Shown: in pieces, positions 14,576 through 23,909 of the stretch
Layout of the letters: each line of letters starts with the position of its first letter
How positions within the stretch are numbered: the first letter of the stretch is position 1
Origin: a virus
Length of the DNA: 30,803 nucleotides
IMG/VR virus record: IMGVR_UViG_3300028745_000335
Location: 1-30,803 of that record
Strand: one strand, 5' to 3'
The notes under the pieces: model-generated
Told to the model about the DNA's origin: nothing
The model's input: only the letters and a program-made list of their open reading frames with translations
The model's database searches: none
Made by a program: the position numbers and the translations under genes

Positions 14576-17227
14576 ATGACCACCCGCACCACCACGGTCA
14601 TCCTCACGGGAGACGCCAAGCAGTACACAGCCGAGATGGACAAGGCGGCGCTCAAGTCCGAGGAAACGTCCAAGCGGATGGGCGATTCGATGGAGGGGGC
14701 CACCGAGCGTACCGGCAACGCATTCGAGCGGCTCGGCTCCAAGTTGGACGGCCTCGGCATCCCTGGAGGCTCCGCCTTCGAGAAGATCGGATCCAAGATC
14801 TCCGAGGCCGACACCAAGGGCCAGAAGTTCGGGCAGATGCTGTCGACCATTGGGGGAGTGACCCTCGCCGCCGGAGCCGCCGGGCTGGTGGCCTTCGGTG
14901 CCGAGTCGGTCGAGATGGCCGACAAGTTCGACGTGGCGCAGGCACAGCTGAAGGTCGCCGTCACGAATGCCGGCGGCAACTTCGACAAGCTCAAGCCGAA
15001 GATCGACGCCACCTACCAGTCGATGTCCAGCCTTGGGTTCAATGCCCAGGACTCTGCTAGCGCGCTGACCACACTGACCACGGCGACGGGCAATCCCACC
15101 AAGGCCATGGCCCTCATGGGGCAGGCCGCCGATCTCGCCCGGTACAAGCACATCAGCTTGGCCGACGCATCCCAGGCCCTGGCCAAGGTCCAGGCGGGGA
15201 GCACCCGGGTGCTCACGCAGATGGGGATCAACCTGGACATCGGGTCCGGGAAGCTCGCTGCGATCCACACGGCCACCGAGGGCGTGACCAAGGCGCAGAT
15301 GGCGCTCCACGCGACGCAGGACAAGATCGCCGCCGGCACCCTCAAGGGGACCGCTGCGACGGATGCCCTCAAGTCGTCCCAGCTGAACCTGTCGCTTGCG
15401 ACGCAGAAGCTGCACCAGGACCAGACGACCACCGGCACGATCCTCGATGCCCTCGCCCAGAAGACCAAGGGCGCTGCCGCTGCCTACGGCCAGACTATGG
15501 CCGGCCAGATGGACGTGGCCAAGGCCAAAGTCCACAACCTCGGCATCAGCTTCGGTGAGTTCCTGATCCCCAAGATCGAGACCACGATCCATGTCGTCTC
15601 CTCGGTCATCACCTGGTTCAGCAAGCACAAGGCCGTGGCCGAGGCCCTGGCCGCTGTGATCGGCGCCGTACTCGGCGCGGCCGTCATCAAGTTCAGTGTC
15701 GAGACCGCCGGCAAGCTGGTCGGCGGGGTCAAGAACATGGCGTCGTCCATGCTCCACCTCGGGGACACCTTCACGGCCGCCGCCGGCCAGTCCGACGAGG
15801 TCACCGAGGCATCTGCCCTCCAGCAGCAGAAAATCGATCTGCTCTCCGAGCGGGTGTCGTTGCTGACCGAGCGGTACAACGTCGAGCGCAACGTCCTGGG
15901 GGAGGAGGCCGAGGCCAAGGCCGAGTCGACCAAGAAGGCCATCGCCCTGGAGAAAGCGATGCTCAGCGAAGAGAAGGCGACGCTCCGGTCCGTCGATGCG
16001 CAGAAGAAGCTGATCGAGACCACACCGGAGACCGACGAGTCCCTGGCCTCGATCGCTGAGGCCATGGAGAAGGTCAAGGCGCAGGCCGCCGAGATGTCCG
16101 AGGCCATGGGTGAGACAGAGGTGGCCGAGGGCGAGTTCGCTGAAGCCTCCGAGGCGTCCGGTGCCGCTGCTGATACGGCCTTCGGTCCCATCGGGATCAT
16201 CCTCATGGGGCTGGTCACCATCGGCACTCTGATCGTGACCCACTGGAAGACCATCTCGAAGGATCTGGTCAAGGCGTGGGACTTCATCAAGGATGAGGCA
16301 GTTCGGGCCTTCGACTGGCTGAAGAGCCACCTCAAGGTCATCGCTGAGGGGATCCTCATCGCCGTGACCGGGCCCGTCGGGCTGCTGGTCGTGGAGCTGT
16401 ACAAGCACTGGTCGACCGTGAAGCACGACGTCGTTGAGGCGTTCGATGCCGTGGTCGATTTCGTAACCTCCATCCCGCACCGGATCCTGTCGGCACTCGA
16501 TGGGCTGGGCAAGGACATCGAGGACGTGTTCCGGGATGCCTGGCACCTGGCCGTCGAGGCGGCTACGGAGGAACTAGATCTCCTGCGGGACCTGGTCGTC
16601 ACCATCCCGGAGAAGGTCATCAGCTGGGTCGCAGGGCTCGGAGACAAGCTGTGGGACTGGGCCAAGGGTGCATTCGAGCATGCCCTCACCGGGTTCGAGG
16701 AGGCGTCCCTCGACATCTTCAATTTCGTCACCGGACTGCCCGACAAGATCCTGGGGTTCCTGGGTGACGCCGGCTCCAAGCTGCTCGGCTGGGGAGAGGG
16801 CCTGATTCACGGGCTGGTCACCGGGATCGAGAACGTGGCCGGTGACATCGGCCACGCCATCGAGTCGGCCGTGAAGTCGGGAGTCAACGGCATCCCGGTC
16901 ATTGGCGGTCTGCTCAGCCACATCCCCGGTTTCGCCACGGGTGGCTACGTCACGGCCCCGACGCTGGCCCTGATCGGCGAGAAGGAACCGGAGTTCATCA
17001 TCCCGCAGTCGAAGTTCGCCCAGATGGCGGCGACCGTCAAGCCGCTCACGACGGCCAACGCCACGGGCCTGACGTCGGTCACGGGAGCCTCCTCCTCGCC
17101 GGCCACGACCACGGGAGCAGCTGCGGCCGAGGGCGTCACGATCAACCAGTACATCTCGGCACCGACGGACAACCCCGAGCAGGTCCAGGCGCAGGCGGCC
17201 TGGAAGTTCAAGACGGCGGCGAGGTGA
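14576..17227 (+). CDS. Tape measure protein
   Basis: 883 aa, the longest gene of the window; sets tail length and is ejected with the DNA. A strong GGAGGAGG precedes the ATG. The N-terminus is coiled coil (AEMDKAALKSEETSKRM). Residues 90-110 and about 355-380 are hydrophobic; residues 415-530 form a long charged coiled coil with LSERVSLLTERYNVE. A hydrophobic segment GPIGIILMGLVTIGTLIV follows at about 540. Repeated helices of the type VISWVAGLGDKLWDWAKGAFEHALTGF cover 690-760. The end has the family signature FATGGYVTAPTLALIGEKEP. By the usual rule of about 0.15 nm per residue, tail length would be near 130 nm. No lytic transglycosylase or peptidase motif was seen. Confidence 0.94.
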   Translation: MTTRTTTVILTGDAKQYTAEMDKAALKSEETSKRMGDSMEGATERTGNAFERLGSKLDGLGIPGGSAFEKIGSKISEADTKGQKFGQMLSTIGGVTLAAGAAGLVAFGAESVEMADKFDVAQAQLKVAVTNAGGNFDKLKPKIDATYQSMSSLGFNAQDSASALTTLTTATGNPTKAMALMGQAADLARYKHISLADASQALAKVQAGSTRVLTQMGINLDIGSGKLAAIHTATEGVTKAQMALHATQDKIAAGTLKGTAATDALKSSQLNLSLATQKLHQDQTTTGTILDALAQKTKGAAAAYGQTMAGQMDVAKAKVHNLGISFGEFLIPKIETTIHVVSSVITWFSKHKAVAEALAAVIGAVLGAAVIKFSVETAGKLVGGVKNMASSMLHLGDTFTAAAGQSDEVTEASALQQQKIDLLSERVSLLTERYNVERNVLGEEAEAKAESTKKAIALEKAMLSEEKATLRSVDAQKKLIETTPETDESLASIAEAMEKVKAQAAEMSEAMGETEVAEGEFAEASEASGAAADTAFGPIGIILMGLVTIGTLIVTHWKTISKDLVKAWDFIKDEAVRAFDWLKSHLKVIAEGILIAVTGPVGLLVVELYKHWSTVKHDVVEAFDAVVDFVTSIPHRILSALDGLGKDIEDVFRDAWHLAVEAATEELDLLRDLVVTIPEKVISWVAGLGDKLWDWAKGAFEHALTGFEEASLDIFNFVTGLPDKILGFLGDAGSKLLGWGEGLIHGLVTGIENVAGDIGHAIESAVKSGVNGIPVIGGLLSHIPGFATGGYVTAPTLALIGEKEPEFIIPQSKFAQMAATVKPLTTANATGLTSVTGASSSPATTTGAAAAEGVTINQYISAPTDNPEQVQAQAAWKFKTAAR

Positions 17228-17228
17228 G

Positions 17229-18140
17229 ATGTCGTTTCCCAACCCCAACATCACCCCGCCGTCGCTTGACGACTGGCAGTGCTGGGTCAACGGCCTGGCC
17301 ATCGGGGCCGGCACCCCCTACGGGTCGATCACCTACGACGGCCTGTTCGGGGAGCCGGCGTCCCGGATGGCGAACGCACCCAAGGCGCTGGCATCGGGTG
17401 AGTTCAAGGGCTACAGCCTCCGAGGTGGGCGGGATCTCTCCATCACCGGCGACGCCATCTCCGACGGGACGAGCCTGGTCCACGCACTGATGGAGCTGGG
17501 TTCGGCAACGCCGACCGAGGGGAACGTCGAGTACCCCTTTTACATCCAGCTCCCCGGGTTCCCGCTGCTGTCGTCCATGCTGCAGGCGGTCGACCGGGTC
17601 ATCCCCCTCGACATTGCAGCATCCCTCGGGCTGGCCAACATCGCCGTCCTGTTCCATTCGACGGACTCCGTCCTCTATGGGGCACCGTCCTACTCGGCCA
17701 CGGTGGGCATGGACAACTCGGTAGGGGGAGCGACGTTCCCTTGGACGTTCCCGCTGACCTTCGGGGCCGGAGGTGCGTGGGGCGGGATCAATGCGGCCAA
17801 CGCCGGCAACGTGCCCATGTGGCCGATCCTCATCGTGACGGGACCGTGCATCGACCCGGCCATCGAGAACGGATCCATCCCCGGGGGCCCGGCGCTCGCG
17901 TTCAACGGGACGCTCAACCCCGGCGACCAGCTCATCATCAACACGATGCCAGGTGTGCACAGCGTCGTCCTGATCACCGCCGACACCACGGCCGGGGCCC
18001 CTCGTCGGAACTGGGTCATCCCCGGGTCGCAGTGGTTCCCGATCAACCCCGGGGACAACGAGATCCAGTTCACCTCCGGAGATCCCGGCCACGTCGACGG
18101 CACGCTCACGGTCCAGTGGGCCGACGCCTACATCCTCTGA
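17229..18140 (+). CDS. Distal tail protein (Dit-like)
   Basis: 303 aa, starting 1 base after the tape measure stop. The first gene after the tape measure is usually the distal tail protein. The sequence agrees: an N-terminal region with WCWVNGLAIGAG-like strands, LSITGDAISDGTSLVHALMEL, and a C-terminal domain of Dit-type strands (WPILIVTGPCIDPAI, GTLNPGDQLIINT, WFPINPGDNEIQFTSG, TLTVQWADAYI). It forms the ring linking tail tube to tip. A ribosome site GAGGTGAG partly overlaps the preceding stop. Confidence 0.82.
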   Translation: MSFPNPNITPPSLDDWQCWVNGLAIGAGTPYGSITYDGLFGEPASRMANAPKALASGEFKGYSLRGGRDLSITGDAISDGTSLVHALMELGSATPTEGNVEYPFYIQLPGFPLLSSMLQAVDRVIPLDIAASLGLANIAVLFHSTDSVLYGAPSYSATVGMDNSVGGATFPWTFPLTFGAGGAWGGINAANAGNVPMWPILIVTGPCIDPAIENGSIPGGPALAFNGTLNPGDQLIINTMPGVHSVVLITADTTAGAPRRNWVIPGSQWFPINPGDNEIQFTSGDPGHVDGTLTVQWADAYIL

Positions 18141-18149
18141 GGAGATCCC

Positions 18150-18983
18150 ATGGCACTCATCACCCCGCCGTACGCCAACGAGAACGCCAGCGTCACCGCC
18201 CAGCAGGTTCGCCTGGCCCTGAACACGGCGGCCGGCTACCCCGGGCCCAACTCGCCCAACGGTGGGGTATTCCGCCCGAATAATCTCGTCGTCTCGCAGG
18301 CGGCCACCCCGGCCATGTCCGTGGTGGTCGGCCCGGGCCACTGCTGGGTGGCCGGTGACGACGTGGACTACCAGGGCAGCTACTACGTCCTGAACGACGC
18401 AGATGTGACGCTCGGCATCGAGGCGTCCGACCCGACGAACCCCCGGTATGACATCGTCGCCGTGGTCGTCGCCGACTCCGAGTACGCCGGTGACACGAAC
18501 TCTGCCACCCTGGTCGTCATCACGGGGACCCCGGCCGGCTCGCCGTCACCACCGTCACTCCCCGACAATGCGCTCGAGCTGGCCCTGATCGCCGTCCCGG
18601 CCAACGCCACCACGATCACGACCGGGGACATCGCCAACACGGCCCCGATCCTCGCTCTCGGGGGCGGGTTCAGCGGCAGCCTCTTCGGCGTTGGGGGCAC
18701 CATCCACGGCTCGGCCCCGGCGGCGCAGAACGGCGGCGTCCTGACGCAGGCGGGCACCAAGTCGGGCACGACCGACGGCGATGGGTTCATCGCCGTCGAC
18801 TTCGAGGACTCGTTCCCGAACTCACAGATCGCCGTCATCGTCACCGCCTTCGACCAGGCCGGCGGCGTGGTCGTCAACATCGGCACCGTGTCCGGTTCCG
18901 GGTTCTCGGCCCACGTCTACGTCGGCGGCACGTCCCTCGACACGGGTGCCGTCGAGTTCTCGTGGCTCGCCATCGGTTCCTGA
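18150..18983 (+). CDS. Minor tail / tail fibre protein with lectin-like C-terminus
   Basis: 277 aa; GGAG ribosome site. Residues 1-165 have the layout of a baseplate-anchored fibre base found in siphoviruses (SVTAQQVRLALNTAA, a strand VVVGPGHCWVAGDDVDYQG, then NPRYDIVAVVVADS and LELALIAVPA). Residues 185-277 resemble the H-type-lectin/gp53-like receptor-binding domain, with a long strand series FIAVDFEDSFPNSQIAVIVTAFD and the end VEFSWLAIGS. Host receptor binding is inferred from that C-terminal fold. The next gene shares the N-terminal design. Confidence 0.72.
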   Translation: MALITPPYANENASVTAQQVRLALNTAAGYPGPNSPNGGVFRPNNLVVSQAATPAMSVVVGPGHCWVAGDDVDYQGSYYVLNDADVTLGIEASDPTNPRYDIVAVVVADSEYAGDTNSATLVVITGTPAGSPSPPSLPDNALELALIAVPANATTITTGDIANTAPILALGGGFSGSLFGVGGTIHGSAPAAQNGGVLTQAGTKSGTTDGDGFIAVDFEDSFPNSQIAVIVTAFDQAGGVVVNIGTVSGSGFSAHVYVGGTSLDTGAVEFSWLAIGS

Positions 18984-19005
18984 TCCGCCCACCCGAGGAG
19001 ACTCT

Positions 19006-20649
19006 GTGACCTTCATCTTCCCCGACGAGCAGTCCGACCCGACCTACCCGGGCCAGGCCCTGACCGATTCCGTCGACCTCGGATCCCTGGCCGGCGCTAT
19101 TGCCGGCACCGGGATCGTGTCCGGCTGTGCGGTCACAGCGCTCGACTCGCCAGCGATGGCCGTGGCCGTGGCCGCCGGGTCGGCCCTGATCGGCGGATCG
19201 CCGGTGACCGTCAACGCCAACGCCGACCTGGCCATCGCCACGGCGTCGTCGCACGACCGCCGGGACATCGTCGTGGTGGACGACTCCGGGGACCCCTCGG
19301 TGGTCGCCGGAGATCCCTGCTTCGTGGCCAACTGGGTGCCCGACGGGGTAACCCTCGGCCCGGTCAAGCCGGCCGTGCCCAGTGGCTTCGCCCTGATCGC
19401 TGAGGTATACGTGGCCGGTGGGATCACGTCGATCACGAACGGGGCCATCGTCGGCAAGCAGCTCGTGCCGCCGTCCGGCGGTGGGGGCGGCGGTGCACCG
19501 ACCCTCAGCCTGTCGTACAACGGGAACGGACCGGTCGAGTGCCAGGTGCTCAACGGGTTGTCGTGGAACCCGGCCGTCGGCGGCTTCCTCGACGTCGTCC
19601 TACCGGGCGCACTGTCCGGGTTCCCTGTCGACATCCCGGCGGTTGCGGAGGTCAATGGCAGCGGTGTGATCCAGGGATTCGCCGTCACGTTCTTCAACGA
19701 GGGCAGTGGGCTCACCCTGGTCTACGGACCGACCGGGAACCAGGTCGGTACCACCGTTCCCGGACTCAGAGTCGAGGGCAGCTCCGCCCCGGGCAACACC
19801 AACAGCGGTGTCGATGCCGTCGCCGGACAGCTCCTCGTCAACACCGACGACGGGAGCCTGTGGGTCTGCACGACCGGCTACGACCCAGATGGCCCTGTCG
19901 ATGCCGTGTGGTTTACATCTGGATCGAGTGCCACCGTCCTCGATCTCTCCTACGGCGGTAGCGGTCCCTTCTCCGTCCCAGTAACGAGCACTCCGGCTGG
20001 GTACACGCCGGGTGACGGTATCGTCACCCTCGATGCCCTGTTGACCGTCGGGACCAACATCGGCTCGGGTCTGCTGCTCGACGCCAACAGCAATCCGATT
20101 CCCGACGGATGGACGTTCCCCGCCGTGATCTTCGTAGAGGGCAACACCATCTACGACATCATCGCCACGAACGGCTACACGATCGACAGTGCCCAGGGCG
20201 GGCTCATCTCATGGGGGGCATCGGGCGGGGCACCTGTCCCGGTCCCGCTGCCTGGTGGACTCACCACCCCCGGCGTGGTCGTCATGTCCAACCTGCCCAC
20301 CTCCGACCCGTCGAACGCCGGCCAGCTCTGGAACCACAACGGCACAGTCGTGGTCAGCGGCACCAGTCCGGCTACGCACACGCTCACCGGGTCAGTGGGC
20401 GGGACGGCGGTGCTCACTGAGGTCAACCCCGGCACCTACCTCAAGCAGTACACGATCACGCTCAACGCCTTCGATGACGCCGGTGGGCAGACGTTCACCT
20501 TCGCCACCCCGTTCGCTGTGGAGGGGGCCTGGTCCACCACGAACGGCCTCGGGTCCTACACGCCTACACCAGCGGGGCTCACCACGTCGATCACGCTACC
20601 CGCCACCGGCGGTGCGCTGACCGGCGTGATCGTCCTGACGGGGGTCTGA
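19006..20649 (+). CDS. Large minor tail / fibre protein
   Basis: 547 aa from GTG 19006 with GAGGAG upstream. Residues 1-160 share the layout of the preceding protein (AVAVAAGSALIGGSPVTV, RRDIVVVDDSGDPSVVAGDP, SGFALIAEVYVAGGI). A Gly hinge (SGGGGGGAP) at about 163-171 separates it from several Gly/Thr/Val-rich beta modules, each beginning with a similar phrase (LSLSYNGNGPVECQV and LDLSYGGSGPFSVPV), so the body has at least two repeats of one module. A small strand domain of the type WNHNGTVVVSGT closes the protein. A receptor-binding or tip appendage role is inferred. Confidence 0.72.
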   Translation: MTFIFPDEQSDPTYPGQALTDSVDLGSLAGAIAGTGIVSGCAVTALDSPAMAVAVAAGSALIGGSPVTVNANADLAIATASSHDRRDIVVVDDSGDPSVVAGDPCFVANWVPDGVTLGPVKPAVPSGFALIAEVYVAGGITSITNGAIVGKQLVPPSGGGGGGAPTLSLSYNGNGPVECQVLNGLSWNPAVGGFLDVVLPGALSGFPVDIPAVAEVNGSGVIQGFAVTFFNEGSGLTLVYGPTGNQVGTTVPGLRVEGSSAPGNTNSGVDAVAGQLLVNTDDGSLWVCTTGYDPDGPVDAVWFTSGSSATVLDLSYGGSGPFSVPVTSTPAGYTPGDGIVTLDALLTVGTNIGSGLLLDANSNPIPDGWTFPAVIFVEGNTIYDIIATNGYTIDSAQGGLISWGASGGAPVPVPLPGGLTTPGVVVMSNLPTSDPSNAGQLWNHNGTVVVSGTSPATHTLTGSVGGTAVLTEVNPGTYLKQYTITLNAFDDAGGQTFTFATPFAVEGAWSTTNGLGSYTPTPAGLTTSITLPATGGALTGVIVLTGV

Positions 20650-20651
20650 TC

Positions 20652-21938
20652 ATGACTACTGCCGTTGCTGTTGTCTGGGATAACTCTAGTAAGCGTTACT
20701 ATCCATTCGATCTCAATACCTACTCTTTTGGTTCTGCCTACGGCAGTGCCAGTTTGTCAGACATAAATACGAATCCTGCGCCCACACCTGACGGGAAAGC
20801 CTTCATCGCCCTGGATGGAAATCATGTTGTGCTGATTAGTACCACCGGAGCATGGCCGGACGCATACGTTACTCAACCCGACCAACGGGCCGTTGCAGTT
20901 TCCCCAGATGGATCGACGGTCTGGGTAACAGACTACTCTGCTGGCACTGCCCATCCATATGCCATCGACACAACGGCGGGTACTATCACGGCAGGCACTC
21001 CGTTGCCAGTAGGCCCACAGGCGTTTGGCCTCGCCATCACCCCCGATGGAGGCACACTGATCGTCGGTTTCTACAATAGTTCGGGGAACATTTCGTTCTA
21101 CGATATTGCCACTAGGACCCTGATTCGCACTGTGGCATCGGGCACTACATACACCTACTGTATGGTAGTTTCCCCTGATAGCTCAACGGTGTACGTTAAT
21201 GGCTTCGTAACGGACACCATCGTTCCCATTGACATCTCGACCGGTGCTGTGGGCAGCTTCACAGCACCGACGGAGCTGCAGGAAATCAATCAAATGGCCA
21301 TTGACTCCGGTGGCCAATGGCTTGCTACTGCATCTTTGCACACCGGTGGGGGGGCGATGATAACCGCACAGTCTCTCCCCGGCGCTGGGCTTCTGCTATT
21401 TGAAGAACTAGACCTGAATCCGAACACCAACTCCGTATCGTTTGCTCCTGACAGAGAGCATGTTCTATTCGCCGTTGAAGACGGTCCCCTATGCACTTAT
21501 GAGACCGCAACGTGGAACTTGGTAAACAGTGACGATACTCGCAGTGACCCCAATGCGACTTTTCTCCCTGACCAGGCACCAACGGCGTCGTTTACCAGCA
21601 TTATCGCTGGTTTGTCTGTTGCATTTACCGATACATCTACATCGCCAGCGGGGACCATCGTCGACTGGGCGTGGGACTTTGGGGACTCCAACACCTCGAC
21701 CGCCCAGAACCCGACCCACGTCTACGCAGCGGGTGGGACCTACACGGTCACGCTGACGGTCACGAACTCGGCCGGGACCTCGACCACGCAGACCTTCACC
21801 GGACAGACAGTGAGCAACAACGGTGGGCCGAGTGCTATGGCTAGTCAGCCTGTGACGGTATCTGCATCTGGCCCACCCCTCGGGTCCTGGTCCAAGGCAT
21901 CCCAGTCGAACTGGTCCGGCCAGGGACCGGTGGTGTAA
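20652..21938 (+). CDS. Beta-propeller tail protein with PKD domain
   Basis: 428 aa. Residues 1-300 carry repeated blades of the YVTN/SMP-30-like type: VAVSPDGSTVWVTDYSAGTA (81-100), GLAITPDGGTLIVGFYNSSG (126-145), MVVSPDSSTVYVNGFVTDT (171-189) and SVSFAPDREHVLFAVEDG (261-278). Residues 310-382 are a PKD domain (SFTDTS-type strand, WDFGDSNTSTAQNPTHVYAAGGTYTVTLTV). The last 30 residues are Ser/Gly-rich. Codon use is unlike its neighbours: G+C on sampled lines in the first 1 kb is about 47%, against about 67% for the line at 21721. The change falls at about residue 330-335, inside the PKD domain. A receptor-binding function is inferred. Start ATG 20652 has weak ribosome signals. Confidence 0.82.
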   Translation: MTTAVAVVWDNSSKRYYPFDLNTYSFGSAYGSASLSDINTNPAPTPDGKAFIALDGNHVVLISTTGAWPDAYVTQPDQRAVAVSPDGSTVWVTDYSAGTAHPYAIDTTAGTITAGTPLPVGPQAFGLAITPDGGTLIVGFYNSSGNISFYDIATRTLIRTVASGTTYTYCMVVSPDSSTVYVNGFVTDTIVPIDISTGAVGSFTAPTELQEINQMAIDSGGQWLATASLHTGGGAMITAQSLPGAGLLLFEELDLNPNTNSVSFAPDREHVLFAVEDGPLCTYETATWNLVNSDDTRSDPNATFLPDQAPTASFTSIIAGLSVAFTDTSTSPAGTIVDWAWDFGDSNTSTAQNPTHVYAAGGTYTVTLTVTNSAGTSTTQTFTGQTVSNNGGPSAMASQPVTVSASGPPLGSWSKASQSNWSGQGPVV

Positions 21939-23203
21939 TGCTCGGCAGGGACCTGCTTGGCCGGGAGCTTCTCGGCGGGGACGGGTGGTCGCTTCCGCCG
22001 GTCGAGCCGGTCACGGGCCCGGCGGTGTTCACCTACTTCGCCTTCGATGCCATGAGCATGACGTTGCTGGCCGAACTCCCCCTGACCGGCGTGACCTTCG
22101 GCAACCGGTTCAACGGCTCCGGTACGTTCTCCGGGCAGATCCCGCTGTCGGATCCAGCCGTCCAGGCCCTGCACCCCTTCGCCGCATCCCGGCCGGGGCG
22201 GACCTACCTGGCGATCGACCTGAACGGCAGGATCGTCTGGGGCGGGCTCATCGAGACCAGGACCTACCAGAAGGCCGCCACGCCCCTCGTGGTGCCGCTC
22301 GGGGGCACGGAGACGTGGGGCTACCTCGGCTCGCAGCTGCAGGCAGCGGACTACACCTACAGCCCGATCGGCGGTCCCTATTGGAACGACCCGTTCGCTC
22401 TGGCCGGGGGGAACCGGATCGCCGCCCGGGTCGCCTACGACGTGCTCCAGAACCCGTACGTGATGATGAGCGGGATGGCTATCAGCGTCACCGGCACGGT
22501 CCCCAGCGAGGACCAGATCAACGCCAGCTTCCCGATCTCCCAGCGGCAGACCATCGACGCCATCATCTCGAACATGGCCAGCGCCGGCTACGACATCGGG
22601 TTCGACTACTGCGTGGACGTGGCGTGGTCGGACGGCCCGGGGTCGACGCCGGTCGGGACGCTGAACATCGACTACCCCCGGAGGGGCAAGATCGGGCCGG
22701 CATCCCAGGTCGTCATCGACCTCGATGCGTGCATCGACTACACCTGGCCGGAGGACGCCAGTGGCCAGGCCTTGACGATCTTCGGTACGGCATCCTCGAG
22801 CGGTGGACTACAGCACACCTACGGACCCGACGTCGTCGCCCTCGACGCAGGCTGGCCACTGACCGGAGTTGTCGAGTCCTACTCGGCCGTGAACACGCAG
22901 GACGCCCTGGACGGTGCGGTCCTCGGGGATGCCGCCCGGCTGGAGTACCCGGTCATCACCGCCACCGTCACGCTGCCCGTCATCGGCACCGGCGGCAACC
23001 CGGGCCTGACCGACGTTCGGGCCGGGGACGACGTGCGGGTGGTGGCGGTCACCGACCCCCGGTGGATCGAAGCGGGCGGACTGGACACCTACCTACGCAT
23101 CATTGCTGTCGATGTGACGGTCCCAAACGAAGGCGTCGTGTCCTACGTGCTCACCCTGTCCCTGCCGCCAGCCGTCGCACCGATCAGCCCGCCGCCGTCG
23201 TGA
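21938..23203 (+). CDS. Tail tip / baseplate hub protein (gp37-like)
   Basis: 421 aa, starting at the last base of the previous stop (TAATG). Family pattern of the ReqiPepy6 gp37-like / Tal N-terminal proteins: FDAMSMTLLAELPLTGVTFGNRFNGSGTFSGQIPLSD at about 36-72, then RTYLAIDLNGRIVWGGLIETRTY, which are the beta-barrel hub strands. The C-terminal region has a strand GDDVRVVAVTDPRW and YLRIIAVDVTVPNEGVVSYVLTLSL. It closes the tube until infection. Note that the propeller gene is inserted between the tail fibres and this hub gene. Confidence 0.82.
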   Translation: MLGRDLLGRELLGGDGWSLPPVEPVTGPAVFTYFAFDAMSMTLLAELPLTGVTFGNRFNGSGTFSGQIPLSDPAVQALHPFAASRPGRTYLAIDLNGRIVWGGLIETRTYQKAATPLVVPLGGTETWGYLGSQLQAADYTYSPIGGPYWNDPFALAGGNRIAARVAYDVLQNPYVMMSGMAISVTGTVPSEDQINASFPISQRQTIDAIISNMASAGYDIGFDYCVDVAWSDGPGSTPVGTLNIDYPRRGKIGPASQVVIDLDACIDYTWPEDASGQALTIFGTASSSGGLQHTYGPDVVALDAGWPLTGVVESYSAVNTQDALDGAVLGDAARLEYPVITATVTLPVIGTGGNPGLTDVRAGDDVRVVAVTDPRWIEAGGLDTYLRIIAVDVTVPNEGVVSYVLTLSLPPAVAPISPPPS

Positions 23204-23213
23204 GGAGCCTGCC

Positions 23214-23909
23214 GTGAGAGTTCGCCCCCTGGCCGACCAGTGGGCCGGCAACCAGCAGGACATCGAACGCCGCATCCGGGCGCTGGAGACGCAGCAGAAC
23301 TCCTACGTGACCGACGCCGTCGGCAACGTGGTCATGCAGACGGGGTACATAGCGGGCACCATCCCTGCCCAGTTGGGAACGCTCGTGTCCGACGACAGCG
23401 GCAACCCCCGGCTCCAGTTCGGCCTGCTCCCTGACGGGAACTATGGCATAGCCGTCTACGACCTCGACAACGACGGGAACTACATCCAGGTGCAGGCGCC
23501 GTCGCAGGGGTCCTGGTCGACGGAGTTCGACACCACGTCCGAGTCGTGGATCTACAACGGCACCAGCGGCCCGGCGACCACCGTCCAGGTGGGCCAGTCC
23601 GGGCGGGCCCTGGTCATTGCTTCAGCAATCATAGGTATCGACGGTGGGATCGACCAGACGGTCTACTGGCAGGGCCTGATCGGCGTGTCCCCGGGTGCGG
23701 CATCAGCCGCGACCGGAATCGCCAGCATGTCCGTCTCGCCGTTGCCTGGTGGGAGTGAGGTCACACCGTCGATCCAGTCGACCGCCTGCGGGAGCGCCCT
23801 GTTCTCCGGGCTAACGCCCGGCCCAGTGACGTTCACCATGGCCTACATGAGCGCGAATGGTCAGACCGTCCGGTTCACGGGGAGCAACCTGGTGGTGATC
23901 CCCTACTGA
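23214..23909 (+). CDS. Minor tail protein
   Basis: 231 aa from GTG 23214 with GAGGAG upstream. An N-terminal helix (QWAGNQQDIERRIRALETQQ) is typical of actinophage tail-tip proteins that trimerise. It is followed by a segment PRLQFGLLPDGNYGIAVYDLDNDG, a known pattern of phage minor tail proteins, and a C-terminal beta-sandwich rich in Ser, Gly and Thr. It is the last gene of the plus-strand tail module and overlaps the end of the opposing gene by 7 bases. Confidence 0.75.
   Translation: MRVRPLADQWAGNQQDIERRIRALETQQNSYVTDAVGNVVMQTGYIAGTIPAQLGTLVSDDSGNPRLQFGLLPDGNYGIAVYDLDNDGNYIQVQAPSQGSWSTEFDTTSESWIYNGTSGPATTVQVGQSGRALVIASAIIGIDGGIDQTVYWQGLIGVSPGAASAATGIASMSVSPLPGGSEVTPSIQSTACGSALFSGLTPGPVTFTMAYMSANGQTVRFTGSNLVVIPY

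Noticed and set aside
14045-16546. Long open frame of 833 codons on the minus strand
   Set aside because: It is antisense to the tape measure gene. In high-GC DNA, the opposite frames stay open; its composition (Gly/Leu/Arg/Asp-rich, no motif) and the lack of a start signal mark it as a shadow.
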